From Christensenella sp. UBA6406 (lineage in GTDB: Bacteria; Bacillota; Clostridia; Christensenellales; UBA1242), in the NCBI GenBank assembly GCA_002438625.1, contig DJPS01000016.1:1-58678 (forward strand): a stretch of DNA of 58,678 bases. The letters run 5' to 3'. Both the position numbers and the translations under genes were made by a program. Below the pieces are notes generated by a model. The model was not told where the DNA came from, made no database searches, and saw only the letters and a list, made by a program, of their open reading frames with translations. Below are positions 1-10,400 of this stretch, one piece after another. Every line of letters starts with the position of its first letter. Within the stretch, counting starts at the first letter, position 1.

Positions 1-101
1 AATATTGAAACAACATCCACAACGGAAAACCACCAATCTTCCTTATCCGCATCCCATTCGGCTCTTATCTTTTTATCTTCAAAAATCTTAATATCAGGCA
101 T
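1..101 (-). CDS. BRO-N / DinD-like protein, N-terminal fragment (cut by window edge)
   Basis: Only the first 33 codons are present; the gene runs off the left edge. The start ATG (99-101) follows an AGGAG ribosome binding site at 108-112. The visible peptide begins MPDIKIFEDKKIRAEWD and continues with a D-W-W-F-S-V-V-D-V-V pattern. From memory this is the opening of Bro-N domain proteins of the DNA-damage-inducible protein D / phage antirepressor type, which have 'IF-edk-IR-xWd...WyFSvvDVvavLT'. Bro-N domains bind DNA and are common in mobile or phage-derived genes, so this may mark accessory DNA to the left. Family assignment rests on a short stretch. Confidence 0.6.
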   Translation of the reverse strand, partial: MPDIKIFEDKKIRAEWDADKEDWWFSVVDVVSI

Positions 102-120
102 AAATTTCTCCTATAATTTG

Positions 121-126
121 ATTATA
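121..126 (-). promoter_or_regulatory. extended -10 promoter for the BRO-N-like gene
   Basis: On the minus strand a perfect TATAAT lies 20 bp before the start codon, preceded by TG one base upstream (TGTTATAAT), so it is an extended -10. The -35 position (144-149, TACAAA) is poor, as is common with extended -10 promoters. Confidence 0.45.
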
Positions 127-221
127 ACATAAACTATAATTGTTTTGTATTAAATTTTTGCAAATACTTTAATTTTACATCACTAAACAAACAACACAAT
201 AATTTTTCCAAATTTTTTTAT

Positions 222-367
222 AAAAAAAGGGGGGAAACGATTAACGCTTAGCCCCCTTTTGGTTTTTTGTTGCAGTGGTATCAACAACAAAACTTTTATA
301 TTTTTTCTTTAACCACTGCAATGGTACCGAATTTGTATGAGCAAGTCGTCTGTGGTAGTAACTTGCT
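222..367 (-). ncRNA. candidate structured small RNA with its own promoter and terminator
   Basis: On the minus strand a promoter-like pair, TTGTTT (398-403) and TACAAT (374-379) with an 18-bp spacer, predicts a start near 367. The following ~145 nt holds three hairpins: AGCAAGT/ACTTGCT (361-367 with 340-346), a perfect 10-bp stem ACCACTGCAA/TTGCAGTGGT (312-321 with 270-279, here written on the plus strand), and a GC-rich terminator AAAAGGGGG/CCCCC(C)TTTT (252-260 with 225-234) followed by seven T (222-228). I recognise no known RNA family. The same stretch holds a 60-codon frame (241-423), but it opens with TTG and has no ribosome binding site, so I favour RNA. All of this is inference from structure. 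Confidence 0.4.
225..260 (-). terminator. intrinsic terminator of the candidate small RNA
   Basis: Nine-bp G/C-rich stem (plus-strand arms 225-233 and 252-260) with a 7-T tract at 222-228 on the minus strand. The other strand also has TTTT plus a T-rich stretch after the stem, so it may work in both directions. Confidence 0.65.
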
Positions 368-415
368 AATACTATTGTAAATAAATATGTTTGTACTAAA
401 CAAAACATTTTCCAC

Positions 416-471
416 AGGTGCAACCACCATTAAATGATTGCACCTAATCAATTTCTAATGATTTAGAAATT
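416..471. repeat. two perfect hairpins after the SipW-type gene
   Basis: AGGTGCAA/TTGCACCT (416-423 and 438-445, 14-nt loop) and AATTTCTAA/TTAGAAATT (450-458 and 463-471, 4-nt loop). The second starts two bases after the stop codon of the 473-1132 gene. Neither is followed by a T tract, so these are not classic terminators; they may protect the 3' end of the message. Confidence 0.5.
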
Positions 472-472
472 A

Positions 473-1132
473 TTACTTAGCATTTGCTTGTGTTCCAGCA
501 GTTGCCCAAACTTTATCACTTGCTAAACCAGCAGTTAAAGCAGCACTAACATCAGTACCATAATCTTTAGTTAAGTGGTCTGCTTGAATTGCTTGCACTG
601 TAATAGTTAAAGTTACAGTTACATTTTGCCAAGAATTGTCATAATTAGCAGCTGTAAATATAATTGTTGCACCATCAGTACCATAATCTAAAATAGCTGT
701 ATGTTGCACATCTGCATTTTTAGCGATAAAACCATAGTATGTCTTATCTGCATCATTATATGTCATATTTGCCTTACCCTTAAAATAAGTATTTGCAAAA
801 ATGTCATTTATCAATGCATCAAGATTCAATCCTGCATCACTGCTTTCAGCAGCTAATTTGACGCGATAGAAAGTGTTTACATTGCTTTCCAATGTAGCTG
901 AACCTGAAACCTTGACAGAATCTCCAGGAACTATTTTACCAGTCTCAACTTGTGCAATAGCCAAATCGTTACCAGTAATTTTAATTTGACCAAAACTAAT
1001 AGATGTTTCACTACTTTCCTTGTTAGCAGTGAAATAAGCGAATGTTAGAGTTGCAGATAATGCAACTAGTAGCAAGATTACTGCTGACATAGCAACAACT
1101 AACTTGCTTTGTGATTTTTGTTTCATTTTCAT
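473..1132 (-). CDS. SipW-dependent-type exported protein, TasA/camelysin-like (219 aa)
   Basis: The N-terminus has a short basic stretch (MKMKQKSQSK), a hydrophobic segment at about residues 11-31, and then the A-Y-F-T-A-N-K motif at 32-38 that marks signal peptides cleaved by the ER-type signal peptidase SipW. The remaining ~180 residues are beta-strand rich, lack cysteine, and look like the TasA/camelysin fold, whose members form extracellular fibres or surface proteins. There is no LPXTG or other anchor. The start is chosen for the AAGGAGAT at about 1142-1149. A 10-bp hairpin (1168-1196) lies just upstream of the ribosome binding site. Expression may depend on a promoter with a G9 spacer 800 bp upstream. 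A SipW peptidase gene is not in the window, so it must be elsewhere. A second protein with this signal type is at 43756-47263. Confidence 0.8.
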   Translation of the reverse strand: MKMKQKSQSKLVVAMSAVILLLVALSATLTFAYFTANKESSETSISFGQIKITGNDLAIAQVETGKIVPGDSVKVSGSATLESNVNTFYRVKLAAESSDAGLNLDALINDIFANTYFKGKANMTYNDADKTYYGFIAKNADVQHTAILDYGTDGATIIFTAANYDNSWQNVTVTLTITVQAIQADHLTKDYGTDVSAALTAGLASDKVWATAGTQANAK

Positions 1133-2171
1133 TTTTATTTTATCTCCTTATAAAATTGTTTGATAGTTAAGGTTAAGCATTTACCCTAACTACTAAAATG
1201 TGATTATTTGGTTTTATGCAAATATAAAGATAAAGCAAGTTGCAAAATATTTAAGCGGACTTAAAATTTAGAGCAAATTGATTTTAACTATTTTTGCATT
1301 TTGATTGTTTTATACATTTTAGTTTTTACTATAAAATTTTCATTTTAATTTTGACATAATAATTTCCTTCCCCTTTCTTAAAGCAAATCACAATGCCATA
1401 GCATTCAAACATTTTACAATAAAGACAAAACTTTTCTTTTAAACTTTTTGCATTATATTACATTTACAATTACGCATAACAATTTATACCGCCAGTTAAA
1501 AAGCAATTAAATAGACTTTATTAAATTACAAATTTAAACTTGCCAATTATCTCCTAGGCTGACTTTTAGCAAACTTAAAAATGCAATTAATTTATGTACT
1601 TAGCAAACTCTTATTGCGTGCTGAAAAATCTTAAAGAACTAGACTTTTGGGAATTTAATAAGTAGGTAAACTAAATTAAACTAGCACACCAAACACACCT
1701 GCAAAAATATTTAATTGTTTTTAATAAGCGACATAAGACCATTAAGCATAAGCGTAAAAATAATAGTCCTGCAAAAATTTTAAGCGATAAATTTTGAGAT
1801 TAATGTTTATTGTTTTTCGCTAATTGCAAAGTTATCCACCCGCCAAATTTAAAGCACTTACCACGGCACTTTAAAGGGCAATTTACATCTAAACATATTT
1901 CTATATTTAGACCTAAGGGCTAACTAAGATGTCACTATCAATTATACCCCCCCCCGCCTAAAAGTCAAGCAAATGCAAAAAAAACACAAAATTTTTTAAA
2001 ATTTTCTTAAAAAACCCCTTTTTTGCCTCCATTTTTGAACAAAACACCCACCGTTTGTCCAATAATTTTTACCCCTTAAAAGCCCCCATTTTTAGCAATT
2101 ATCCCCAAAACAGCACCAAAACTTATAAAACACTCCCCCAAACTTTGCCCAAAATACCACCACAACACCAC
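1133..2171. other. 1-kb non-coding region with long leader of the SipW-type gene
   Basis: No frame with a credible start and ribosome binding site is seen on either strand. The minus strand would be a leader of about 800 nt if transcription begins at the poly-G promoter near 1934. It contains a hairpin just before the ribosome binding site (1168-1196), several short direct repeats such as ATTTTTGCAGG (minus strand, about 1700 and 1770) and GTTTGCTAA (about 1570 and 1605), and one near-DnaA-box (1832-1840). I recognise no riboswitch or T-box. A weaker closer promoter (TTGCTT, 16 bp, TAAAAC at about 1215-1245) cannot be excluded. Confidence 0.5.
1941..1968 (-). promoter_or_regulatory. SigA-type promoter with a G9 tract in the spacer (candidate phase-variable promoter)
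   Basis: On the minus strand TTGACT (1963-1968) and a perfect TATAAT (1941-1946) are 16 bp apart. Nine of those sixteen bases are an uninterrupted G tract (1947-1955) that directly abuts the -10 box. One more G would give the 17-bp optimum; one less would give 15. Poly-G spacers that change promoter strength by slippage are known from Neisseria porA. The downstream gene is the SipW-type protein at 473-1132. Confidence 0.6.
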
Positions 2172-2174
2172 ACA

Positions 2175-2213
2175 AAAAAGGCAAAGTGAAGATTTTAATC
2201 ACTTTACCTTTTT
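2175..2213 (-). terminator. terminator after the TOPRIM-like gene (copy 1 of a direct repeat)
   Basis: Hairpin with plus-strand arms 2175-2189 and 2199-2213 (one C/A mismatch), loop of nine bases, followed by T6 on the minus strand. It overlaps the end of the gene at 2214. A copy differing at one base in about forty lies at 4320-4358. Confidence 0.75.
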
Positions 2214-2972
2214 CTATAAATTATATTTTGATTTATGTGTTGTTACTTGGTTATAAAATGTTGTTGGATTATATTCAACCAAATATAATATGAAAGTATT
2301 TATAACATAAATCCAGCCATTTGAGTTTAAAAGGCTTAATTGTTTATCAAACAAATCAACTTGTTTTGCGTTATAAATAAAGTCTTTGGGTGGCAATTCA
2401 AATTTGCCATTTAAAATATAATGTAATTTTAATAAATGGTGATATGCCAAACTTACAAATAAGGCATAACTATGGTGTTCCACACAAGTATAATTTGAAA
2501 TATTGCCCACAATTTCCTTATAATTCTTTGCATCTTCTTTTGTTATTATTACATCTTTAAATTCATTATTTGGCAATTTATTAAAATGCCTATAAGACTG
2601 CATCATAGGATAATTTATATATATTTTTCCATTTTCAGTTGACTCATTAAAATATAAAGCCAACTTCCTTATAAGGTCAAAATGCGGGAAATCTTGTTGT
2701 GGTTCAAAATCAAAAACCAAAATAATATCGCTAAAATTTTGGGATAATATTTCCTTTTTATCACTATCTTTTTCTATTGATTTTAAAAAAAGTTGAATAT
2801 CAAAATCATCCTTAATTTCCCCATTTTTAGCGATTAAATTTGCTAGATTATGCAAGTTTGTTTTATAGGAAAAAATTTCATAATTTTTTAAGTCTTGACA
2901 AATTGAAAACAATCTATTTATAAATTTTACTTCATCATTTTCACCTTCTACGATAAATAAAATTTTACCCAT
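2214..2972 (-). CDS. TOPRIM-like protein of an ATPase/TOPRIM pair, defence-like (252 aa)
   Basis: The N-terminus GKILFIVEGENDE has the conserved Glu (E9/E11) of a TOPRIM-type strand, and IILVFDFEP (84-91) looks like the second acidic motif, normally D-x-D but here D88-F-E90. A NYPMMQSYRHF segment near residue 120 resembles a family of unnamed clostridial proteins that I recall next to AAA ATPases. TOPRIM partners of such ATPases (OLD, PARIS AriB, RloB-like) are nucleases or tRNases in phage defence; that role here is inferred from context only. The start at 2972 (ATG) is preferred over the TTG at 2975. It follows GGAG and overlaps the ATPase stop by 8 bp, which suggests translational coupling. 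Confidence 0.55.
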   Translation of the reverse strand: MGKILFIVEGENDEVKFINRLFSICQDLKNYEIFSYKTNLHNLANLIAKNGEIKDDFDIQLFLKSIEKDSDKKEILSQNFSDIILVFDFEPQQDFPHFDLIRKLALYFNESTENGKIYINYPMMQSYRHFNKLPNNEFKDVIITKEDAKNYKEIVGNISNYTCVEHHSYALFVSLAYHHLLKLHYILNGKFELPPKDFIYNAKQVDLFDKQLSLLNSNGWIYVINTFILYLVEYNPTTFYNQVTTHKSKYNL

Positions 2973-4095
2973 CAAATTCTCCGCTTCTTAATAATTTTTC
3001 TAGGTTATGTGCTTCCCTTAATTCTCTTGCAGTTCTATCAATAAACGAATCTATTTTTTTATTATCAATAATAAAGTAGCAATCTGGTCGTAAAACATTG
3101 TTGCTTGCAATATAAGTGTTATGAGAAGTTAATAAAACTTGAATATTTTTCATTTGTTTAAACATTTCAACAACTTTTTTAGATAGTTCAAAGTGATAAA
3201 AAGCATCAAATTCATCAATAAATAAAAGACTTACATTATTTAATTGTTGATACCAATAAAATAATATTGTCATTGCTATTGTACCAGAAGAATTGACTAA
3301 TGCGAAATCTAATGCCTTATCACCTTTATCATTTACCATAACAAGCGTTTTTTGCGGTAATATGCCTGATGATATTGCAACATCTAATTTAACATTTAAT
3401 TTTGCATATGTGTTTAAAAATTCTTCCAATTCTTTAACTTTATTATTTTCAATTATCCACGCAATAATTTGTTCTGCACCATTTGAAATTCCAATATAAG
3501 CGTTTTCTTGTAATGACCTAAAATAAAGCATTCTGCTAGCGAAATCGCAAATAAATTTAATTATAGAATCTTGCTTATGAGAACCGTAAGCAAGCATATA
3601 TTTTATAAATGAAATGTCAAAATGATAATTATCATAATTAAACGAATCAAAGTCAATTTTATCAACATTTAGGCTTATAAAAGATTTTTTGCTTAAATCA
3701 CAACAAAATATTTCTTGATTTGCAACAGTTAATTTTTCGTAAATTATAGTTTTTGGGTCTTTTTTTCTATACTCGTAAACTATTACAACATTGTTATATA
3801 TAAACTCGTAAGTAAAAGTAGCAAATTTTTTTGAAGAATTAAAATTTAAAAAACTTCTTTTATCTAGTTGCCTTATATTCACATTATTAGCTGTTAAAAC
3901 TGAAACAATATCAAATAGAGCAAATGCAAGATTACTTTTTCCGCTTCCATTTTTTCCAAAAATAATAGCATTTTTAATTATACCTTTATCATTAATTGCA
4001 TCTTTGTTAAAATCGTAATCGTGTGATTTTGTTAAATCTAATGTTATTTTATTTTTAAATGATTTATAATTTTCAACACTAAATTTTGTTAGCAT
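2965..4095 (-). CDS. AAA/ABC-type ATPase, OLD/RloA-like, partner of the TOPRIM-like protein (376 aa)
   Basis: Starts MLTKFSVENYKSFKN, typical of the AAA_15/AAA_21 group of SMC-like ATPases. Walker A is GKNGSGKS (residues 47-54). A signature-like segment (VNSSGT) is followed by Walker B LLFIDEFDAFYH near residue 290 and a LLTSHNTYIAS switch segment with His. These ATPases typically sense or assemble with a nuclease partner in anti-phage systems (OLD, PARIS, Septu, RloAB); which of these it belongs to cannot be told from sequence reading. The start at 4095 follows GGAGGG; an upstream in-frame ATG at 4152 is rejected because the promoter -35 and -10 boxes lie within that extension. Confidence 0.75.
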   Translation of the reverse strand: MLTKFSVENYKSFKNKITLDLTKSHDYDFNKDAINDKGIIKNAIIFGKNGSGKSNLAFALFDIVSVLTANNVNIRQLDKRSFLNFNSSKKFATFTYEFIYNNVVIVYEYRKKDPKTIIYEKLTVANQEIFCCDLSKKSFISLNVDKIDFDSFNYDNYHFDISFIKYMLAYGSHKQDSIIKFICDFASRMLYFRSLQENAYIGISNGAEQIIAWIIENNKVKELEEFLNTYAKLNVKLDVAISSGILPQKTLVMVNDKGDKALDFALVNSSGTIAMTILFYWYQQLNNVSLLFIDEFDAFYHFELSKKVVEMFKQMKNIQVLLTSHNTYIASNNVLRPDCYFIIDNKKIDSFIDRTARELREAHNLEKLLRSGEFDG

Positions 4096-4123
4096 TGCTT
4101 TCCCTCCAAATGTATACACTTTT

Positions 4124-4152
4124 AGTTTACACTCCTTTGCTTTAAAAGTCAA
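4124..4152 (-). promoter_or_regulatory. SigA promoter of the ATPase/TOPRIM pair
   Basis: TTGACT (4147-4152) and TAAACT (4124-4129) with a 17-bp spacer. Predicted start near 4117 gives a leader of only ~20 nt including the GGAGGG site. A perfect inverted repeat, TCCGTAA/TTACGGA (4169-4175, 4181-4187), lies 17 bp upstream of the -35 and may be a regulator site. Confidence 0.65.
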
Positions 4153-4319
4153 TTAATTTTTAAATCTTTCCGTAATTTTTTTACGGATACATTTAATTAT
4201 AATCTTTTGATTGAAATTTTATGCTTTAATTGCTATAAATAAATATTAATATTTTATCTATCACATTATAACATACAAAATTATTAAATTAAAGTTTTCC
4301 TGCCAACCGAAACATAGCA

Positions 4320-4358
4320 AAAAAGGCAAAGTGAAGATTTTAATCACTTTGCCTTTTT
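4320..4358 (-). terminator. terminator after giant lipoprotein 1 (copy 2 of the direct repeat)
   Basis: Perfect 15-bp stem (4320-4334, 4344-4358) with a nine-base loop, T-rich on both sides, 65 bp after the stop of the 4424-16294 gene. The stem and loop match 2175-2213 at all but one base. Confidence 0.8.
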
Positions 4359-4423
4359 CTTAATTGTTTAATTTTATTTAATTTATTTTTATTACAATTT
4401 TAAATTGCTGTCATTAATTAAAA

Positions 4424-7400
4424 TTAAATATATTCTTCAATGTTTCGTTCTGAGCCGACTTGATTGCTTTTATCTAATGAGCCATAACCGCAAACCTTAA
4501 TTAATTTACTGAAATTTTGATAGTAATTGTTAATAATTTGCGTAAAACTTACGCTCTTAGTTATTGCACCAATTAAAATGCCATATTGTGTGTTTGCATC
4601 TGCTTCAAGTTCTGTTGCGTTGCTTAACCTTATAAAGTTATTTTCAATATGCATATTTTGTGCTTTTACATAGCCGACTATGCCTCCAACCCTTATAGGT
4701 TCTTTATTTGCCCCTACAAAGTTTGCTTTTATTGCACCATCAAAGATAGAATTAACAATTTTTGAACCTTCTGCATAGCCAACGAAACCGCCAACATATG
4801 CATAATTTTCATTTTGACTTATTCTTAAAGTTACATTCTTAACATTAACTTTATTGATTGTTGACACTGTTGAAATGCCTGCAATAGAACCTAAATAAGT
4901 TTTGCCTTCGCTTTGTTCTGTTTGGTTTAGAGTTATTGTTAAGCCATTAAATGTTACATTTTTAATTGCTGAACTATCCACTCTACCAAAGAAACCTAGT
5001 GAAATGTCGTTATCCTTGCCTGCTGTTTCGCTTAGCACAACATTTCTTATTGTGTAGCCTTTGCCATCAAAAATGCCTTTAAATGGAATTTCAAATGTAC
5101 CTAAACTTTGAACTGGATTACCATTTATTGTTGTTAAATTATTGAAATCAATATTTGTGCCCAATTCAAAAATTCTACCATCGCCACCATTTGGAATAGT
5201 GCCATTTCTAATTTGAATAGCAATATTTACAAGTTGAGATGCTTTTGTTATTATGTGCGTTCTTATGCCATCAAAACCCGTGTTTGTATCTGGTTCTTCT
5301 ATTGAAACTTTTTCCACCCATGAATGTGTTGGGTAAGATGCTGGCAAGTTATCCAAATTCCAATTTGCCGTAACTAACCAAGGATTTGTTGAACCGCTCC
5401 AATTTGAAGAAGTTTGATAAAATGATAATTGATTAAAGTTATCACTTGAAGAATTTATGCTCTTATAAACCTTTGTTAGTTTCATTGATACGCTAGAATC
5501 GTAAGCCAATAAGTTCGCACTATTTAGTGTGCCTGAATATAACTTAGTCCACGAATTGATTATGTTTGTGGTTGTTGTGCCTTTTGCAATTAGCCCGTAA
5601 ACTTTTCCGCTTACGCCATTTGCAATGCTAGCATTTAATATATTTGCATAGCAATTTGTTATATTCACACCTTGTGAAGATGTTGCACCAATAAATGCTG
5701 AAACATTTGCATTTGCATTTATATTAATCTTATCAACTGATGTGTAGCAACTTTGGACTGAACTTGCTCCGCTTGTTGTGCCGAACAAGTAACCGCCCAT
5801 AGCACCAACAGCAATCGTATTTGGATTTGCCACTGTAATTGTTGCCTTAGACACTGAAACCTTGCTTAAAATTGAGTTTGTTGCAAAGCCCACAAGACCG
5901 ACATAAATTGCATCATCATCTTCGCTTACATTAAATTCAACGCCATTAAAGGCAATATTTTTAAGTGTCATTCCGCTTGCATAATTTATAAAGCCTGTAT
6001 AGATATCGTTGTTGTTTTTAAACTTAACATTAGAAATCGTGTAGGTATTCCCGTCAAAAGTGCCCCTAAATGCATTCATACTTGAACCTAGACCTGCAAA
6101 GTTTGCACCTGCAAAATCAATGTTTCCAGCAAGCATAAATGTTATGCCTTTTGCACCATTTGCAATGTATCCATAATTGATTAAAGTTGATAAAATTTGT
6201 AAATCTTTAACTGAACTAATTAAATAGCATTCATAAGAAACGCTTGTAAGTTTCTTAAATATATTCAACTTGTTCAAATCAACTTTTGTAACTTCTATAT
6301 CTCTTAAAACTGGCGTTTTGCTATCTCCATTTTCAAATTCAAAGTTTGAGATTAAATGCATTAAGAAGATTTGTGTTTTCATTCCTTTAATTTTTACGCC
6401 GTTTCTTGTCCAATCTTCATAAATTGGAGTGCCATACGTTTGATTAACTGCTTTTTTACCATCGCTAAGCATTTGCAATAATTCATAGCCATTTCCATAT
6501 GTGTTTACGCCTTTGCTGTAACCATCTGGCACTGCCATTTGCGTGTTTGCGTTGTTGCTTAGAACGGCAACATCGTTAATTACAATATTTGTTGCTATAT
6601 CGTTTGCTTTTTCTATGTTTGGCGTTGCAGTTTTATAGACAACTTTATTGAATGAATTTGCAAATAATGAATTATTATCATTTGCTTTTAGTGGAGCGAC
6701 ATCGTTTATTGTGCCAACCAAGCCGACAAGTCCGCCAATTTGCGTTTGTTCGTATTCTTCCAATTTAGTATAATCGTAACTTACAAGTGAAACCGCATTA
6801 TTGATTTCTAGCACATTTGTTGCTGATAGCAATTTAACCACATTTGTATTCACTTCATCATCCACATAAACATTATCAAATTTTTGCGTATAAATGAAAT
6901 TGTTTGCAAGAGAGCCAACGATTCCGCCAATATACTTATAATAATATGTTGATATTGTTGTGCCTGGATCATAAGTTGCTGTATCACTATATTTAATATA
7001 AATTGTTCCGCTTGCATAAACATTTGAAATTACACCGCTTAAACTGCGACCAACAATTCCGCCAGCGACAAGAGCGTATTCATCTTTAATATTGACTTTT
7101 GAATATGAATTAGATATATTACCGCCATTATTAAAGCCAACCAATCCGCCTATTGCTGTTGCCTTGCCATCTATTCTATTTGAATCAGTTATTCCAACTC
7201 TATAATAATCATTATTTGCTATTGTGTTGAAATATCCAACCGCTTCGCCCGTATCAATAACGCTTTGGACATCATCTTCATATTGAATAAATGATTTATC
7301 TATTTTTCCTCTATTTTCAGATGCTAAGCCACCAATCATACTTATACCTTTAATGAACATATCATCTGTTACATACACTTTTGCATTGCTAACGGCACTT

Positions 7401-10400
7401 GCTTTATCTATAAGCCCGAAACCGCCACCAACCATTTCGCCAATGACTGTAACGCCGTTTGTGATGCTTACACTTTGGACTTTACTGCCCACAAGCACGC
7501 CAACCACGCCACCAGCATATGACACCTTATCAGCAACGGCACTTTCGTATAGATATGTGTTTGTTGCCCTATAACCTGCATTGACTGAAAGTTCTGTGTG
7601 AATGTCCTTGATTACACTATTTTCACTATATCCCGCAAGTCCGCCTGCCATATTCTTTCCGTGCACAATCGCTTCACCAGATAGAGAAATATTATAAACT
7701 TTGCTGTTATTAATTGTCCCCGCAACTGTTCCAACCTTTTGGCATGCACTACCAAACATTTCGTCCGCTTTTATTGTTACATTTTTAAATACTGCATTAT
7801 CAAGCGTTCTAAATAAGCCCATATTGCTTAAATCACTTGCTTCATCATTAGAATTTAAATAACTATTTCTTAAATTTGCAATTTGCATTGCATTTCCTTC
7901 AAAATAGCCATTAAAGTTAATCTTATAACTTTCTGCCATTATTACATCTTCGCTGAAATCAATGTCGCAAGCCATTATATAATATTTATCATTTCCGCTT
8001 GATGAAGCAGGTTCTAGCACATACGTGTTGAAGTCGCTTGCACTATAAATTACATAAGGATGTTCAACACTTCCATAATTTGCACCAATTAATGATGTAT
8101 AAATATATTCAGGTTGACCGCCCGTTGTGGTTACCGTAACCAAATCTACATAACCACGAGAAATAATGTTAGCAGATGTGATTGTCGGTTTTCCATAAAT
8201 GAATTTTTGTCCTTTATATGCACTTGTTGTGCTTGCTTTTGTTGTTGGAATAAACCAAACACCATTTACACTATTTTCATTTACATTGCCATTAACTTCT
8301 GTATCAAATGCAAAACTTTCAAATGTATCAATGAAAGCAAACTCTTCTGCCGTTTCAATCATTGTTGCAGGCTGACTATCTTGATATGTGTATTTACCCA
8401 TTAAGAAATATGCACTTATAATGTCTCCTGTGTTATTTACATTGTTATAATCATCTAACCCAATATATGGCATATCTTGCACACTGTTTTCTCTTACAAT
8501 GCTTGTGCTATATGTGTTTTTAATGCTTCCACTGTTTGTGAACACAAAACCCGCTGTTGGAGCATTAGAGTTGATTCTTATATTAGAATAACAGTTGCTA
8601 ATTTCGCCCGCATTTTCATAAACGAAACCGCCCACACGGCTTACCGCATTTAATTCTATTTCAACATTATCTCTATTTGCAAAATTATATTTTCCTTCTA
8701 CAAATGAAAGAGCAATTCTTCCGCTGTTAGAGCCAACCAAACCGCCGACTTTGCTATATTCGCTTGCACTTGTATAACTGTAAAGGATTGCTTTGCTGTA
8801 ACAACTTGAAACAACACCAGAGTTTTGCCCCGTGATTGCACCAACAACCCCGTAATTGTGGAATTTAACATTTTCTTCTATTCTGCTATTTGCGATTGTT
8901 CCATTGTTTTCGCCAACCAAAATACCCATTGTGCTTTCTACAAAGTCGCTATCAACCGTGGTTAATGTTATCCTTACTTTTAAGCCTTTTGCACTTGCAG
9001 GGATTGCATTACCAGACACCGTTGTGGTTGTTTCCGCTAAATTTGATGAAATAATTGTATTTTGATAATCATATGGAGAAATAACTTCCTTACCATTTAT
9101 AACTCTTTGAACGATTGCAGAAGAAACTTCTTCGCCAGCATATGAAACACTGCAATTATAGATGCTTCCATTGTTTACAGCGGTTAGCAAACCAAATATA
9201 ACTTGACTATAACCTTCCGCATCAATCTCCAAAGTTGAATTTCCAACAATTAGATGAATATTTTCAAATATTGCGCCTTCATAAATTTCTGTAAATAAAC
9301 CTATTTGCTTAGAACCTGACCTATTTTCAAGTTCTGTTTCATCTTTGTAACTATTGATAGTTATTGTATGATTATTACCATTAAAAGATTTAATTTGCGT
9401 TGAAATTGGCTTAAAGTTATCTAAAACTAAATCAGTCATTAATATATAACTTATGTCCGCTTCCATTGCATAAAATTCATTTTCATTATAGATAGGTACG
9501 GCATTTGTTCTATCTGTATTTAGATAAAAATTTACCGTAAACACCCTATCTAAAATTTGATAAACTTTTCCGTTTGCAATATATTTATCCGTTAAAAGTG
9601 CAGATAAATTCTTATCATCCCTATAAATATTCTCTATACCTGATTTTTCATAAACCCATTCTTTTGTAACTCTATCAAAACTAAACTTTAACTTTGCTGA
9701 GATGCGTTTTTGATTTGAATCCTTATTGTCATAATTCACCCCTGTAACATAAAGGTCTTTTGATGTTATACTCTTAGAATTTACTTCAAAATATGCATTT
9801 TTATAATATTTACCTATTGCAACATCGTTGCCCGTGTTGCTTGCCTTGTAAGCATACCAAGTGTTGAAATCTGATGTGCTTAACTTTTCTAAATCTGCAA
9901 TAATTTTCGCCCTTATTGCATCGTTTGTTTCATCATAGAAGAATTTAGATTTTTCAAAACTTAACTTTAATGCATAAGTTCCTCCAAAAACTTCTCTCAT
10001 AACATTGTTTGAAACATTTTCAAAACCAATGTCCTTAATTACATAATCTACAACTATAAATTCTAGCGTATCAGTTGCAGTTTTTGTTAATTTGCCAATT
10101 CTCTTATTTATTGTTGCCTTAATTTCCACAACATCACCAACACTTGCAAGAGAACTAACATTTAGTTTATAAGCATTTGTTCCCTTAACTTTCGTAACGC
10201 TTGCATATGGATAATTAACGCCATCTTTTGTTACGTCAAAACTTACATCGCCATCGTATTCAAAGAATGACACACCAAGTTCGCTCTCCGTTCCAAATGG
10301 CATATAAATTTCATTATTTTGTTTGCTTGTTTCGCCATTTAAACTTAGGTTGACTTTTGGCAAATAAGCACAATCTAACACTAGATCATAAGAATAAACT

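Noticed and set aside
241..423. 60-codon frame on the minus strand
   Set aside because: It begins with TTG, has no ribosome binding site, and overlaps three RNA-type hairpins and a terminator; treated as a possible RNA instead.
1941..2100. A second frameshifted gene at the 1947-1955 G tract
   Set aside because: All three minus-strand frames stop soon after the tract and the frame entering it ends at TAG just before; a promoter spacer explains it better.
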